Shown piece after piece: positions 26,580 to 37,108 of a stretch of DNA of 64,000 nucleotides. The translations under genes were made by a program, and so were the position numbers. Numbering within the stretch: the first letter of the stretch is position 1; every line of letters starts with the position of its first letter. The notes under the pieces were generated by a model. That model worked only from the letters and a program-made list of their open reading frames with translations, did not search any database and was not told the origin of the DNA. Where the stretch lies: positions 1 to 64,000 of the forward strand of contig NZ_JANZNQ010000009.1 of NCBI RefSeq assembly GCF_027257955.1. The letters run 5' to 3'. The stretch comes from Zhongshania aquatica (GTDB taxonomy: Bacteria; Pseudomonadota; Gammaproteobacteria; Pseudomonadales; Spongiibacteraceae).

Positions 26580-27673
26580 CATTTATCATCGCCAATAATC
26601 TCAGCTAATGCTTTTAGACGCTCCGCACGAAGGGCCTTGCCTAATGCGGGGCCGCTAAAGCCCTGCGCAATTAACTCGGCAGCTTGAATACTTTGCAGGC
26701 GTGTGGCGGCAGCTTGCAATTGCACTAGGCGAGTTTCTGTCGGCAATAGCAGTTTTGCCGCTGTTATAAATGTCTCGAGTAGTTGCGGTCGTCGCGCGTA
26801 ATCGAAGTTTTCTAGCAGGCTTAACCAATCCTCTTCCTTTTCAAGCTTCGGTAGCGGAATATTTGCCGCGCAGCGTTCTGCCAGCCACGTGGCGCTATTA
26901 CTGGCGCGTAGGTCGCCGCACAAGGTTTTGCATTGATCAGCGGATAACTGGCTGCAGCTAATGGCGAAGCGATTGTCGGTGTCTAAATTCAAGTCTGCTG
27001 CCCTTGTCAGCGAGTCGAGTACGTTCTTATTTAGTGCCGCTGGCCAGACCGGTAAAAGGGCATGTAATGCTCGGCAATCCAATAAGACATTAAAAAACGC
27101 GGCGGGGGATTTTTCATTTAGTGCCTTAACCAATTCCACCCATACGCGCTCTGCGGCGATGGTGGACAATTCGCCGTTGTCACTCATTTCACGCATCAGG
27201 ACTTGGGTATCGTCGGCCACAGTAAAGCCGAGATGGGCATAGCGGGCGGCAAAGCGTGCGACTCTGAGAATACGCAGCGGATCTTCGCTGAACGCCGGAG
27301 ATACGTGGCGCAATACGCGGTTTTTTAAGTCGCTCTGGCCACCGTAGGGATCGATGATGTTGCCGTTGCAATCCTCTGCCATCGCATTGATGGTAAGGTC
27401 GCGGCGGCTCAGATCTTCTTCGAGTGTTATGTCAGGGCTGAAATCACAGATAAAACCGTGATAGCCCGCGCCGGATTTTCTTTCGGTGCGGGCAAGGGCA
27501 TATTCGTCTTTGGTTTTAGGGTGCAGGAAAACCGGAAAATCTTTACCAACCTGTTGGAAGCCTTGGTCGAGCAATTCCTCCGGTCGCGCGCCGACGACTA
27601 CCCAATCCCGTTCGTGAAACGGATAGCCTAATAATTTATCGCGCACTGCGCCGCCGACGAGATAGATTTTCAT
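26576..27673 (-). CDS. cca: CCA tRNA nucleotidyltransferase
   Basis: 365 residues, class [12 protein letters not shown] and ERDWVVVGA form the nucleotidyltransferase head, [13 protein letters not shown] is the metal/primer region, and the ERVWVEL neck follows. The HD phosphohydrolase domain of E. coli Cca is not apparent: no HxExDTGxHxM segment occurs after the neck. This explains the shorter length. It adds or repairs the 3' CCA of tRNAs. The ATG at 27673 gives the canonical [12 protein letters not shown] start; a frame from 27718 is longer but unrelated. Confidence 0.95.
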   Translation of the reverse strand: MKIYLVGGAVRDKLLGYPFHERDWVVVGARPEELLDQGFQQVGKDFPVFLHPKTKDEYALARTERKSGAGYHGFICDFSPDITLEEDLSRRDLTINAMAEDCNGNIIDPYGGQSDLKNRVLRHVSPAFSEDPLRILRVARFAARYAHLGFTVADDTQVLMREMSDNGELSTIAAERVWVELVKALNEKSPAAFFNVLLDCRALHALLPVWPAALNKNVLDSLTRAADLNLDTDNRFAISCSQLSADQCKTLCGDLRASNSATWLAERCAANIPLPKLEKEEDWLSLLENFDYARRPQLLETFITAAKLLLPTETRLVQLQAAATRLQSIQAAELIAQGFSGPALGKALRAERLKALAEIIGDDKC

Positions 27674-27787
27674 AGTTGCTTGAAATGACTGCTTTAAAGT
27701 TCGTGGGCAGTATAGCATTTCGCCCTGTTTTGGTTTGCGAAGGTTTGCTTTAGTGAGGTGGACGGAGCAGCGGTGGATGCGTTTGAT

Positions 27788-28600
27788 TTAGTCTGCGCAA
27801 TCGCAGTGGTAAATTTCGCGATTGTCCATATTGAGCATGGTCATATGACGACCCCACACGCAGCCGCTATCCAGCGCGATAATGTCCTCCCGTTGGGTAG
27901 CGCATTCTAGGGCCGCCCAATGTCCAAATATGAGGGTCTCGCTGCGGCTGTCCTCAGGCTGCCATTCAAACCAAGGGCGATAGGGTGCGGGAATATCGGC
28001 GGCGGCCCCCTTAAAGCCCAATTCAAGCTGGCCTTGGGCATCGCAAATACGCATACGAGTTAGATGATTGGTAATGGCGCGCAGGCGCTCATAACCCTGT
28101 AAGTTAGCGTCCCATTTTCGCGGCTCATCACCGTACATATTGCGGAAAAAATCATCTACTTTTGGCCCCTGTAACACGGCTTCAACTTCTTGGCTTAGCG
28201 CCAGAGCATGTTCGCTGCTCCATGCGCTTGGAATCCCCGCGTGACTCATTAAATAGAGATTGTCTTCAGACCTTAGCACCAAGGCTTGTTGCAATAGCCA
28301 ATGCATAAGCTCGGCGCAATCCGGCGCATTTAAGAGGGCGTCGAGGCTAGGGTGACGTCCGCGCGTCGTGGTGCCGCGAGCTAGTGCGATGCAGTGTAAG
28401 TCGTGGTTACCGAGGGTGATCCGCAGGCTATCTTTAATGCCATAAAGGTATCGCAGGGTGTCTAGAGAGTCTGGCCCGCGGTTAACTAGATCGCCAACCA
28501 GCCAGAGCTGGTCGCGTTCGGGATTAAAATTAACCCGCTCTAATAAACATAGCAGGGGTTTTAAGCATCCCTGCAAGTCACCTACGGCGTATCGACTCAC
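27788..28600 (-). CDS. apaH: Symmetrical bis(5'-nucleosyl)-tetraphosphatase
   Basis: 270 residues with the PPP-type metallophosphatase motifs GDLQGC, GDLVNRGPDSL, GNHDLHC and MSHAGIP. It splits Ap4A into two ADP and also decaps NpnN-capped RNA. It starts with GTG. It lies 11 bp after apaG, the standard apaG-apaH order, and ends the long minus-strand run that starts at lptD. Confidence 0.97.
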   Translation of the reverse strand: MSRYAVGDLQGCLKPLLCLLERVNFNPERDQLWLVGDLVNRGPDSLDTLRYLYGIKDSLRITLGNHDLHCIALARGTTTRGRHPSLDALLNAPDCAELMHWLLQQALVLRSEDNLYLMSHAGIPSAWSSEHALALSQEVEAVLQGPKVDDFFRNMYGDEPRKWDANLQGYERLRAITNHLTRMRICDAQGQLELGFKGAAADIPAPYRPWFEWQPEDSRSETLIFGHWAALECATQREDIIALDSGCVWGRHMTMLNMDNREIYHCDCAD

Positions 28601-28611
28601 GGAAGCGCTCG

Positions 28612-28989
28612 TTAATGCAGTGCCGAGGGTCGCGCGAGGGAGAAAATTCCGATAGGGGCGATAAACGGACGACCAGAGGCGCTAATCATTTCGTAGCTAC
28701 CTTCCATTGTGCCGACAGCGGTGTCGATGACGGCGCCAGAGGTATAGCTAAAGGACTCTCCTGGCGGAATGAGTGGCTGTTTGCCAATCACACCTTCGCC
28801 CTGAACTTCTTGAACTTGGTTATCACCATCGGTGATGATCCAGTGGCGGTTTAAAAGGCGCACAGCCTCTTCGCTGGTGTTGCGAATAGTGATGGTGTAG
28901 GCAAAAGCAAAGCGTTGTTGCGTGGGCTCTGACTGGTCGGGTAGGAACTGGCTCTCTACCTGTATATCTACTGGTGTTGATTCTTGCAT
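28612..28989 (-). CDS. apaG: ApaG protein
   Basis: 125 residues, a single fibronectin-III-like ApaG domain: FAYTITIRNTSEEAVRLLNRHWIITDG-type strands (about 29-55) and GVIGKQPLIPPGESFSYTSG. The exact biochemical function is uncertain; the family is linked to Co2+ resistance and pyrophosphate binding. It lies between rsmA (15-bp gap) and apaH. Confidence 0.95.
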   Translation of the reverse strand: MQESTPVDIQVESQFLPDQSEPTQQRFAFAYTITIRNTSEEAVRLLNRHWIITDGDNQVQEVQGEGVIGKQPLIPPGESFSYTSGAVIDTAVGTMEGSYEMISASGRPFIAPIGIFSLARPSALH

Positions 28990-29004
28990 GGTGTGCTCCG
29001 CAAT

Positions 29005-29802
29005 TTACTCGCTGCTGTTGTCCACTGCATTGGCTATGGCAACATATTCCGCTAAACCCAATTGTTCGGGACGAACACTGGGGTCGATACTCAGGCCTGC
29101 TATTGCCTCGCTATCGATAACCCCTTTTAGGGTATTTCGCAAGGTCTTTCGGCGCTGATTAAACGCGCTGCGCAAAACCATTTGTAACGTTTCGACATTG
29201 TTTGCAGGGCAAGGTGGCTTCTCGTAAGGGGTAAGTCTGACGATGGCGGATTGTACCTTGGGACGAGGGGTAAAAGCTTCCGGTGGAACGTCGAATAGTG
29301 ATTCTACCTCGCAATAGTACTGGGCCATGATGCCGAGGCGGCCATAGGTTTTGCTTCCTGGCTGCGCTGCGAGGCGATCTACCACTTCTTTTTGCAGCAT
29401 AAAATGCATATCGGCAATGCAGTCATGGGCGGTAAGTAAGTGGAAAATCAATGGTGTTGATATGTTGTAGGGCAAATTGCCAACAACACGAAGCTTTTCA
29501 CCAGCGGCGAGGCCGGTGATGTCGAATTTGAGCGCGTCGCCCTGATGAATACGAAAATTATGTTCTGCGCCAAATTTGCCCTCAAGAATAGGGATCAGGT
29601 CGCGGTCGAGCTCAATGACGTCGAGTTGGCAACCGGTGGCGAGAATTGATTCAGTAATGGCCCCTTGGCCAGGGCCAATTTCTAGTACCCGCTGATTCTC
29701 AAGCGGTGATACCGAGCGCACTATATGCCGGATGATGCCTTGATCATGGAGGAAATTTTGGCCAAAACGCTTGCGCGCTTTATGGGGTGTGGGTGACAGC
29801 AT
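29005..29802 (-). CDS. rsmA: 16S rRNA dimethyladenosine transferase
   Basis: 265 residues with KRFGQNFLHD at the N-terminus, SAM motif I LEIGPGQGAIT, and the NLPYNIS catalytic motif for N6-adenine. It dimethylates A1518 and A1519 of 16S rRNA during small-subunit maturation. Its start codon overlaps the pdxA stop by one base. The lptD-surA-pdxA-rsmA-apaG-apaH order matches E. coli. Confidence 0.98.
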   Translation of the reverse strand: MLSPTPHKARKRFGQNFLHDQGIIRHIVRSVSPLENQRVLEIGPGQGAITESILATGCQLDVIELDRDLIPILEGKFGAEHNFRIHQGDALKFDITGLAAGEKLRVVGNLPYNISTPLIFHLLTAHDCIADMHFMLQKEVVDRLAAQPGSKTYGRLGIMAQYYCEVESLFDVPPEAFTPRPKVQSAIVRLTPYEKPPCPANNVETLQMVLRSAFNQRRKTLRNTLKGVIDSEAIAGLSIDPSVRPEQLGLAEYVAIANAVDNSSE

Positions 29803-30797
29803 TAAATTTGATTCCTACTACTGTGCTCTGCCATGGATATTGCCATGGCCAGTGCGGCGTCGAAGCTGCCGCTGTCGGCTTTTCCGCTGCCAGCTAAATC
29901 CAGAGCGGTGCCGTGGTCTACCGAAGTACGAACTATCGGTAAGCCGAGAGTGATATTTACTGCTCTACCAAAGCCTTGGTATTTAAGCACCGGCAGGCCT
30001 TGGTCGTGGTACATGGCTAGTACCGCATCGCAGTGTTCCAAGTGGCGAGGAGTAAATGCGGTGTCCGCAGGAAGCGGCCCTTCTAGCAGCCAGCCGCGTG
30101 CCCGCAAGTGTTCTAGGCAAGGAATAATCGTGTCGATTTCCTCTCTGCCCATGTGACCGCCTTCACCGGCGTGGGGGTTTAGTCCCAGCACCATAATACG
30201 TGGTTGCTGGCAGCCAAACTGCTTTAGCAGCGCCTGATGCAGAATTTCGGTGACACGTTGCAGATTCTCTTCAGTAATCGCTGCGGGCACTGCGCTGAGA
30301 GGCAGGTGGGTCGTCACTAGGGCGACACGTAATTGTTCGGTGGCGAGCATCATCACCACTTTGTCTACATGACAGCGTTCGGCAAGAAACTCGGTGTGAC
30401 CGCTAAAGGGAATGCCTGCGTCGTTAATAATAGATTTTTGTACCGGCCCAGTGACAAGCCCCTGACACGTTCCGCTGATGCAGGCATCGGTCGCCTGGCG
30501 TAGGGTTTCTAACACATAGTGCGCATTATCAATATTGAGTTTACCCGCCAGAGCCGGACTGTGGCATGGAATGCTAACCACGCGCAGATGGCCGCTGCGG
30601 TGCGATTGCGGCGGCGCGGTAAAGTCAACTTCGCTTGTGGTAAGCGGGAGGCCGATCGCTTCGGCGCGTTGCATTAATAAAGCCGGATCGGCGAATGCGA
30701 TCAGTTCAGCACTATGGTCTTGTTGTGCCAGCTTGACCAAAAGCTCTGGCCCGACCCCAGCAGGTTCGCCGGGGGTGATGGCAATGCGGATGGGCAT
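29802..30797 (-). CDS. pdxA: 4-hydroxythreonine-4-phosphate dehydrogenase
   Basis: 331 residues. [12 protein letters not shown] is the PdxA start, [11 protein letters not shown] and [16 protein letters not shown] carry metal and substrate residues, and [12 protein letters not shown] and GTALDLAG complete the set. It oxidises 4-phosphohydroxy-threonine in pyridoxal-phosphate synthesis. The ATG at 30797 overlaps the surA stop (TGATG) and is preferred over a TTG one codon upstream. Confidence 0.97.
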   Translation of the reverse strand: MPIRIAITPGEPAGVGPELLVKLAQQDHSAELIAFADPALLMQRAEAIGLPLTTSEVDFTAPPQSHRSGHLRVVSIPCHSPALAGKLNIDNAHYVLETLRQATDACISGTCQGLVTGPVQKSIINDAGIPFSGHTEFLAERCHVDKVVMMLATEQLRVALVTTHLPLSAVPAAITEENLQRVTEILHQALLKQFGCQQPRIMVLGLNPHAGEGGHMGREEIDTIIPCLEHLRARGWLLEGPLPADTAFTPRHLEHCDAVLAMYHDQGLPVLKYQGFGRAVNITLGLPIVRTSVDHGTALDLAGSGKADSGSFDAALAMAISMAEHSSRNQI

Positions 30798-32062
30798 CAA
30801 ATTTTGATGTCGACGAAGGCTTCGCTGCGGATTTTGCGTAGCCAGATATCAAGTTCGTCGGCGTATTTCCGTTCGTGAAGCGCATTGCGGGCAATTTGCT
30901 TGCGCATATCATTGGTAACGTCTTTTGTGCGACGCTCGACAACTTTAATGACGTGCCAGCCAAATTGGCTTGCCACCGGCACATGGATTTCGCCCGGTGC
31001 GGTCTCGTCCATTGCCTTCTGGAATTCTGGTACGAGCTGGCCTGGGGTGGTCCAGCCTAAGTCGCCACCTTCTTGTGCTGAGCCGATATCTTCTGAGTAT
31101 TCCTTGGCCAATTCTCGGAAATCTTCTCCCTTTAATGCGCGTTGGCGAAGCTCTTTAGCCAGCGCGATGGTTTGTGCTTCGTCACGGATTGCCGAGGGCT
31201 TAAGTAAGATATGGCTGGCGCGAGTTTGTTTAACAAGCTGCTGTACGCCACGGCTTTCAAGTAGTTTGATAATATGAAAACCGCTGGCGCTTTGCAGTGG
31301 GTCCGATACATCGCCATCCTTCATGTTTGCCGCCACACCTTTAAAAAGCGCGGGCAGCTCGGTTCCTTTGCGCCAGCCTAGGTCGCTAATGCTGATATCA
31401 TCGCGGGCATTATCGATATTTTTGCCAGCACGCAATTGCGCGCTAAGTGATTTGGCTTGGGTTTCGGCTTGCTTGCGCTCTGCGTCAGTGGCGTCAGAGC
31501 TAACTGGAATGAGTATGTGCGAAAAATGAAATTCCGGCGAGGTGACTTCTTTACCTTCTGAAGATTGTAGGTAATTTTGAATTTCCTGATCCGTAACTTG
31601 AATACGCTGGTTTACATTACCCATTTGCACGCGCTGAAGAATCATTTCGCGGCTAATTTGTTCCCGGACTGCGAGGTAAGACGCGCCGCTGGATGTCAGG
31701 GCTTGTTGAAACTGTGACAGCGTCATATTGTTGTTGGCCGCGATACGGGCTACCGCTCCGTTGAGCTCTTCGTCATCAATGCGCAGGCCGTAGCGATTTG
31801 CCATTTGCATTTGGATGTTCTCGAGCACTAGTAAATCGAGTACTTCTTTGCGAAGCTCGTCTTCGGGAGGCGCTTGCTTGCCGGTGCGAGCAATATTGGC
31901 CTTGATGGAGTCGAGGCGCTCGTCGAGTTCACTAGCAAGAATGATGTCGTCATCAACGATGGCCACTACTTTGTCTAGCCACTTTGTTTCAGCTTGGGTA
32001 AGCGGCGCGATTAAAATCAGTAGCGCGGTGGTTAAAACTTTCAATAAACGCATATTATTCAT
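30797..32062 (-). CDS. surA: Periplasmic chaperone and peptidyl-prolyl isomerase SurA
   Basis: 421 residues: signal peptide ([20 protein letters not shown]), SurA N-terminal chaperone domain ([20 protein letters not shown]), then two parvulin domains, each with the FSHILIP/ASHILLK opening, and a C-terminal helix. It escorts beta-barrel proteins such as LptD to the outer membrane. Start is uncertain between 32062 (overlapping the lptD stop) and 32053; both give the same signal peptide core. It is translationally coupled to lptD. Confidence 0.96.
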   Translation of the reverse strand: MNNMRLLKVLTTALLILIAPLTQAETKWLDKVVAIVDDDIILASELDERLDSIKANIARTGKQAPPEDELRKEVLDLLVLENIQMQMANRYGLRIDDEELNGAVARIAANNNMTLSQFQQALTSSGASYLAVREQISREMILQRVQMGNVNQRIQVTDQEIQNYLQSSEGKEVTSPEFHFSHILIPVSSDATDAERKQAETQAKSLSAQLRAGKNIDNARDDISISDLGWRKGTELPALFKGVAANMKDGDVSDPLQSASGFHIIKLLESRGVQQLVKQTRASHILLKPSAIRDEAQTIALAKELRQRALKGEDFRELAKEYSEDIGSAQEGGDLGWTTPGQLVPEFQKAMDETAPGEIHVPVASQFGWHVIKVVERRTKDVTNDMRKQIARNALHERKYADELDIWLRKIRSEAFVDIKI

Positions 32063-34460
32063 CAGATAAGTAGCCAAAAATACTGTCCTTTAAAACACTA
32101 GTGACCGCGGTGCCTAAGCCCCCCAGCCCTTTTAACTGAAATTCGATCAACACAGCGGAATTGTTTTTGGTTCCGGTATTGCTGACACCACTGACGTTAG
32201 ACCCATTGTTGTCGTCTGGTTCCAAAGCCCGTTGATAAACAATGCGAGTTAACCAACAGCAATTCTGGTATTCCGCCCCAATGAGGTTCTCGACAGGGCG
32301 ATTATCTTCGAAGTCATATTGGGTTTTCGCAAACAGTTTCCACTGGTCGCTTATCGGCAGACTCAGCGAAATATCACCTTGCTTAACGTCGTTATCTAAA
32401 CCGCCGAGGGTATTGCCCTCGCGGCGGAAGGTATAACCGGCATTAAATAGGGCGCCGTTGTCGCTGCGCTGATGGTAGCTTAGATTGGTCTGATTAAGCA
32501 CCCCTTGGCGGGCATCATACAGAACATCCACGCTTAACCAGCGATTGTCGTCAGGCAAAATACGAATTTGGCCCGCTAGGTCGGAGTTGCTGCTTTTTCT
32601 TTCTGCATCGCCGGGGAGTTGCACTCGACCATCGTCAAAGTACTGTAACTGACCGAGACTGGCGGTTAAGACTTCTCTGCCAGCTTCGTTGTTAATAAAG
32701 CGGCTGCTGATACCGATAGCAAGTTGATTGGCGTCATCTAGTCTGTCGTGGCCGGTAAATCGAGTATCTCGAAATAATTGCTGATAGGTGAATGTGAGGG
32801 CGGAGCTGTCAAAGTCGGGCTGATCCCTTTGATCTTCATATTCGGAATAGCGATAAAATAGACGTGGCTCAAGGGTTTGAGTCCAGTCTTGATCGCTGAT
32901 GATCAAGTCGCGTTCAAAATAAAGACCGCTATCAAGGCTGAATTGGCCGCTGCTGGCGCTCGGGCTGCCATCAATGCCCGCGAGATCAGAGTCTTCGAGT
33001 TCATAGCGGACGTGGCGGCTTTTTATGGCCGGCTCAATAAAGCCCCAGCGCCAGCGCATGGGCAGGCTCGCCCCGGCGGTGCCGAATAAGCGCTGGCCAG
33101 TCACTTTAGTGCCACCGTCGCGGAGTTTGTCGCGGTGATCAAATTGGGTGTATTCAAATTCCATGCTGGGTTCAAGCTGGAAATTTTTCGCTGGAGATTG
33201 GTAGTTTAAACGCATCTGCGGCAGTTTTTGGTAGGGATCTTCGACCGCAGCGATGGTTTGGTAGCGCTGCACTTCTATTCGTCCTGTCCAGTCGTCTGAA
33301 TTGTAATTCAGCGCCGCTTGTTGGTTGAGATGGGTGCTGCGTTTTACTGCTAAATTTGCGAGACCTAAGTCGCTAAAATAGTCGTCATCACTGACTTTGG
33401 TGAAGTCTATCTCGGTGCCCCAGCGGTCACCCATAAAGCCCGCTTCACTTATTCCGAGCAACCAGCGGTCGATATCTTCTTTGCTGTCATTAGGCAAGTA
33501 GCTGGTGCTGACAGCCCATTCGCTATACTTATTTAAGTAGCGCAGCTCTGTTTCTAGTGCTTCACCGCGCTGTTCGATAAAGCGAGGGGTGATAATCGCA
33601 TCGTAGTTGGGGGCTAGGTTCAGGTAATAGGGTGTCGAAATGTCGAGGCTGCTATCTGCTATGCCAATCGAGGGGAATAAAAAGCCCGTTGCCCGGCGAT
33701 CATCGACCGGAAAGTTTAAGTAGGGGGTATAAAATACCGGTATGTCGTAAACACGAATACTGGTTCCTCGGGCTACACCGCGACCGCTATTGTAATCCAG
33801 CACGATACTGTCCGCGTGCATCGACCACGTTTCGTTGTCCGGCGTGCATTGGGTGTAGCTTGCTTCTTCGAGTTCAAAGCGACTGTAGTCTGGGCGTGCG
33901 ATACGGCCAGCGGTACCGCGAGCGCCGGTGTCGAAGCTCAGAATTTCTGCTTGCTGTAACTCTCCCAGTCCTTTATTTGTGTCAATTTGGGCGAATTGAC
34001 CGCGCAACATGATACCTGGCTGACGTAAAACCACATTGTCCCGCAACATAACGGTGCTATTGCTGCGATTGTATTGGGCATAGCCCGCATCAAGACTGAG
34101 ATCACCTTTGCGAAGCTGAACATCACCGGTCATTGTCGCTTTTGCGCCCACTGACTCGATGGTGTCCGCAGATACGTTAAGCGGAGCGCGCAGCGGGGTT
34201 TGGTCGGCGCCATCCCAGTCTCGTACGGGCTCAATAAATCGGCCTTGGCAACCTGGGCTTAAGCCGCATTTCGAGGCTTCGCTTAAATGGGAGTTCGGCA
34301 CCCAGTGCCAATGTTGGAAATACGCGGGCAAATCACTGGTGTCAGTTTTGAGCGCCGATGCGTCGGTACTGCCGCAATCTGCGGAGGTATCCACCTGCGC
34401 AAACACCAGGCCGGATGTGGCGGTGAGCAGTGATAAAAGGAGTCGGCGAAACACTGGCAT
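32055..34460 (-). CDS. lptD: LPS-assembly outer membrane protein LptD
   Basis: 801 residues: signal peptide (LLLSLLTATSGLVFAQ), N-terminal OstA/LptA-like beta-jellyroll (NVSADTIESVGAKATMTGDV) and a C-terminal 26-strand barrel. Cys residues that form the essential disulfides are present: several near the N-terminus and the paired NCCWLTR near the C-terminus. With LptE it inserts LPS in the outer leaflet. It is the first gene of the minus-strand run and divergent from amgK (146 bp apart). Confidence 0.97.
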   Translation of the reverse strand: MPVFRRLLLSLLTATSGLVFAQVDTSADCGSTDASALKTDTSDLPAYFQHWHWVPNSHLSEASKCGLSPGCQGRFIEPVRDWDGADQTPLRAPLNVSADTIESVGAKATMTGDVQLRKGDLSLDAGYAQYNRSNSTVMLRDNVVLRQPGIMLRGQFAQIDTNKGLGELQQAEILSFDTGARGTAGRIARPDYSRFELEEASYTQCTPDNETWSMHADSIVLDYNSGRGVARGTSIRVYDIPVFYTPYLNFPVDDRRATGFLFPSIGIADSSLDISTPYYLNLAPNYDAIITPRFIEQRGEALETELRYLNKYSEWAVSTSYLPNDSKEDIDRWLLGISEAGFMGDRWGTEIDFTKVSDDDYFSDLGLANLAVKRSTHLNQQAALNYNSDDWTGRIEVQRYQTIAAVEDPYQKLPQMRLNYQSPAKNFQLEPSMEFEYTQFDHRDKLRDGGTKVTGQRLFGTAGASLPMRWRWGFIEPAIKSRHVRYELEDSDLAGIDGSPSASSGQFSLDSGLYFERDLIISDQDWTQTLEPRLFYRYSEYEDQRDQPDFDSSALTFTYQQLFRDTRFTGHDRLDDANQLAIGISSRFINNEAGREVLTASLGQLQYFDDGRVQLPGDAERKSSNSDLAGQIRILPDDNRWLSVDVLYDARQGVLNQTNLSYHQRSDNGALFNAGYTFRREGNTLGGLDNDVKQGDISLSLPISDQWKLFAKTQYDFEDNRPVENLIGAEYQNCCWLTRIVYQRALEPDDNNGSNVSGVSNTGTKNNSAVLIEFQLKGLGGLGTAVTSVLKDSIFGYLSDE

Positions 34461-34606
34461 CGGTAAGTGATTTTATTCTGACTATGGAGCCCGGATTGGC
34501 GAAGGTGGATAATAAAGCATTCTCTGCTAGGATGCCCGTCTGAGTGCATAAAAGGCGAAAATGCGATCAAAAAATGCACTACTGTAGGTCTTCAACGGAA
34601 TAATAT

Positions 34607-35641
34607 ATGGATCAGATTTTAAGCGAGCTACATGGCTGGTGCTTGCAGCAATTGTCTTTATCCGCCGATGAAGCGGCAAAGCAGTTAGATGTGGTATCGG
34701 GAGATGCCAGTTTTCGACACTATTATCGTCTGCCATTAGCCACCGGTGGCAGCGTCATTGCGGTTCATGCCCCGCCAGAAAAAGAAGATAATCTCGCTTT
34801 TTCGACGGTTCAGGATCTTTTGTATCGCCATGGCGCGAGAGTACCCAAGCTGCTGGCGTGGGACGAACGCCGAGGTTTTTTACTGCAAGAAGACTTCGGC
34901 GATCAATTGCTCTGTCCTCTGCTAGTTAACAGTGCTGCAGCGGACCATTACTATCGCCAAGCCTTTCGCGCTTTGCTCGCCATGCAGGCTATCCCGCAGG
35001 ATGCCCACACACTGCCACATTACGATAGTGCCCGTTTGCTCACAGAAATGGCGCTATTTCCCGAGTGGTTTGTTGAGGGATTGTTAAAGTATCAATTAAG
35101 TCCTGAGGAGCGAGGCTTGCTCGATGGCGTTTTTGAACTCCTAAGCGAGAGGGCGCTGCAGCAAACGCAGGTAGTGGTGCATCGCGACTTCCATAGCCGC
35201 AACTTAATGGTGTTGGTTGACGAACGTTTAGGCATGATTGATTTTCAAGATGCCGTGCTTGGTCCCATCACCTACGATTTGGTTTCCTTGGTGCGCGATT
35301 GTTATGTCAGCTGGTCGCCAGAACAGGTTGACGATTGGATTGGTGTTTATCGACAAATGGCAATGCGGGCTGGGCTTCTCCCCACGCTTAGCGAAGCTGC
35401 GTTTCTGCAAGACGTCGACTGGATGGGTTTGCAGCGACATATAAAAGTGCTGGGCATTTTTGCGCGCTTACATCTCCGAGACGGCAAATCTGGCTATTTG
35501 GCTGACTTGCCCTTGGTCATTGCCTACACGCTAGATGTCGCAAGCCAATACCCTGAGTTTGTTGATTTCTGTGCTTGGTTTGAAGAAAAACTAATGCCTA
35601 TTATCGTAAAGCAGTCCTGGTACAAGGATCTCGATCGGTGA
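34607..35641 (+). CDS. amgK: N-acetylmuramate/N-acetylglucosamine kinase
   Basis: 344 residues of the aminoglycoside phosphotransferase-like kinase fold. VVHRDFHSRNLMV holds the catalytic Asp and Asn, and MIDFQDAVLGP the metal Asp. An ATP-binding lobe precedes them. By family and neighbour (murU next, lptD divergent) this is AmgK, which phosphorylates MurNAc at the anomeric position in a peptidoglycan recycling route that bypasses de novo UDP-MurNAc synthesis and gives intrinsic fosfomycin tolerance in Pseudomonas. Confidence 0.93.
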   Translation: MDQILSELHGWCLQQLSLSADEAAKQLDVVSGDASFRHYYRLPLATGGSVIAVHAPPEKEDNLAFSTVQDLLYRHGARVPKLLAWDERRGFLLQEDFGDQLLCPLLVNSAAADHYYRQAFRALLAMQAIPQDAHTLPHYDSARLLTEMALFPEWFVEGLLKYQLSPEERGLLDGVFELLSERALQQTQVVVHRDFHSRNLMVLVDERLGMIDFQDAVLGPITYDLVSLVRDCYVSWSPEQVDDWIGVYRQMAMRAGLLPTLSEAAFLQDVDWMGLQRHIKVLGIFARLHLRDGKSGYLADLPLVIAYTLDVASQYPEFVDFCAWFEEKLMPIIVKQSWYKDLDR

Positions 35642-36339
35642 AAGCGATGATTCTGGCGGCTGGCTTAGGCACCCGTATGCGTCCTTTGACTGACCATACG
35701 CCAAAGCCATTGTTGCGCGCTGGCGGCAAAACATTAATTGACTATCATATTGAAAAGCTTGTCGCCGCGGGTATTACCGATCTGATTGTGAACTGCTCTT
35801 GGCTGGCTGAGCAGCTAGAAGCTTATCTGGGGGATGGTCATCGCTTCGGCGTAAATATCGTCGTTTCCAGAGAAGATCAGCCCTTGGAAACCTGCGGCGG
35901 TATTGTTCAGGCGCTGCCATTTCTCTGTGAGGGCAATTTAAGTGATGAGCCATTTCTATTGATTAATGGCGATATTTGGACGGATTTTGATTTTAAAAAT
36001 CTCATTAGCTGTAAGCCTGATGCCGGTCATTTAGTGATGATCAAAAATCCGGCGCATAACCCTCACGGTGATTTTGTGTTGGCCAGCGATGGCTTGCTGG
36101 CCGAAAAAGACGGTCATTCAGTCGCTGAAAGTTATACATTTTCTGGCATCAGTGTTTGGCGGCCCTCGGTGTTTAGTCATTTCAGCGCGGGAAAGCGCGC
36201 CTTGAAGCCGGTTATGCTTAACGCTATTAGCAAACGCTCTTTATCCGGTGAATTGTACGAAGGTCATTGGTGGGATATCGGCACTCCAGAGCGCTTAGCG
36301 GCATTGCATGAATTTTTAAGTATAAAGACTGGTAGCTGA
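35638..36339 (+). CDS. murU: N-acetylmuramate alpha-1-phosphate uridylyltransferase
   Basis: 233 residues with the sugar nucleotidyltransferase signature MILAAGLGTRMRPLTDHTPK and LINGDIWTDFDF. It uses UTP to make UDP-MurNAc from the AmgK product. The GTG at 35638 overlaps the amgK stop by 4 bp (GTGA), so the two are co-translated. An ATG three codons on is an alternative start. Confidence 0.94.
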   Translation: MKAMILAAGLGTRMRPLTDHTPKPLLRAGGKTLIDYHIEKLVAAGITDLIVNCSWLAEQLEAYLGDGHRFGVNIVVSREDQPLETCGGIVQALPFLCEGNLSDEPFLLINGDIWTDFDFKNLISCKPDAGHLVMIKNPAHNPHGDFVLASDGLLAEKDGHSVAESYTFSGISVWRPSVFSHFSAGKRALKPVMLNAISKRSLSGELYEGHWWDIGTPERLAALHEFLSIKTGS

Positions 36340-36439
36340 ATATAGCGGCATATTGCCGTAAAATGCGGGTCGCAATTTCATTGTCTTGTGTTCATCGACA
36401 CTGGGCAAAATTTAAAGATCAAATTAATCGGACATCACT

Positions 36440-37108
36440 ATGGCAAATTACTGGATAGCCCCCTCAATATTGTCGGCAAATTTTGCTTGTTTGGGCGCGG
36501 AAGTTGACGCGGTGCTAGAAGCGGGCGCCGACATTGTGCATTTTGATGTGATGGATAATCACTACGTACCGAACCTCACTATAGGGCCGATGGTCTGCAA
36601 AGCCCTGCGTAAGCACGGCGTTAAGGCACCGATAGACGTGCATTTAATGGTTTCGCCGGTTGACCGTATGATTGGTGATTTTGCTGAAGCTGGTGCGAGC
36701 ATCATCACCTTTCACCCAGATGCCTCCACCCATGTGGATCGCTCATTACAGATGATTCGCGATGCCGGTTGTAAAGCAGGTTTAGTATTGAACCCCGCAG
36801 TCGGCCCCGATGTATTGAAATACGTCATGGACAAGCTCGACATGGTTTTATTAATGTCGGTTAATCCAGGTTTCGGTGGTCAGAGCTTTATTCCATCCAC
36901 TATCGATAAAATAAAAGAAGTGCGGGCAATAATCGATGCCTCGGGTCGAGACATCCGCTTAGAAGTTGATGGCGGGATTTCTGCTAAAAATATTGCCGAC
37001 GTAGCCGCTGCGGGCGCAGATACCTTTGTTGCGGGGTCGGCAATTTTCAACGGTGGTGATTACGCCGATGTTATTGAAAAGATGCGCAGTGAGTTGGCTG
37101 GCGTATGA
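36440..37108 (+). CDS. rpe: Ribulose-phosphate 3-epimerase
   Basis: 222-residue TIM barrel: [14 protein letters not shown], the metal site in [31 protein letters not shown] and LEVDGGI. It interconverts ribulose-5-phosphate and xylulose-5-phosphate. It overlaps gph by 4 bp (ATGA), the standard rpe-gph pair. The 100 bp before it carry a small hairpin (CGGCATATTGCCG) and probably its own promoter. Confidence 0.98.
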   Translation: MANYWIAPSILSANFACLGAEVDAVLEAGADIVHFDVMDNHYVPNLTIGPMVCKALRKHGVKAPIDVHLMVSPVDRMIGDFAEAGASIITFHPDASTHVDRSLQMIRDAGCKAGLVLNPAVGPDVLKYVMDKLDMVLLMSVNPGFGGQSFIPSTIDKIKEVRAIIDASGRDIRLEVDGGISAKNIADVAAAGADTFVAGSAIFNGGDYADVIEKMRSELAGV

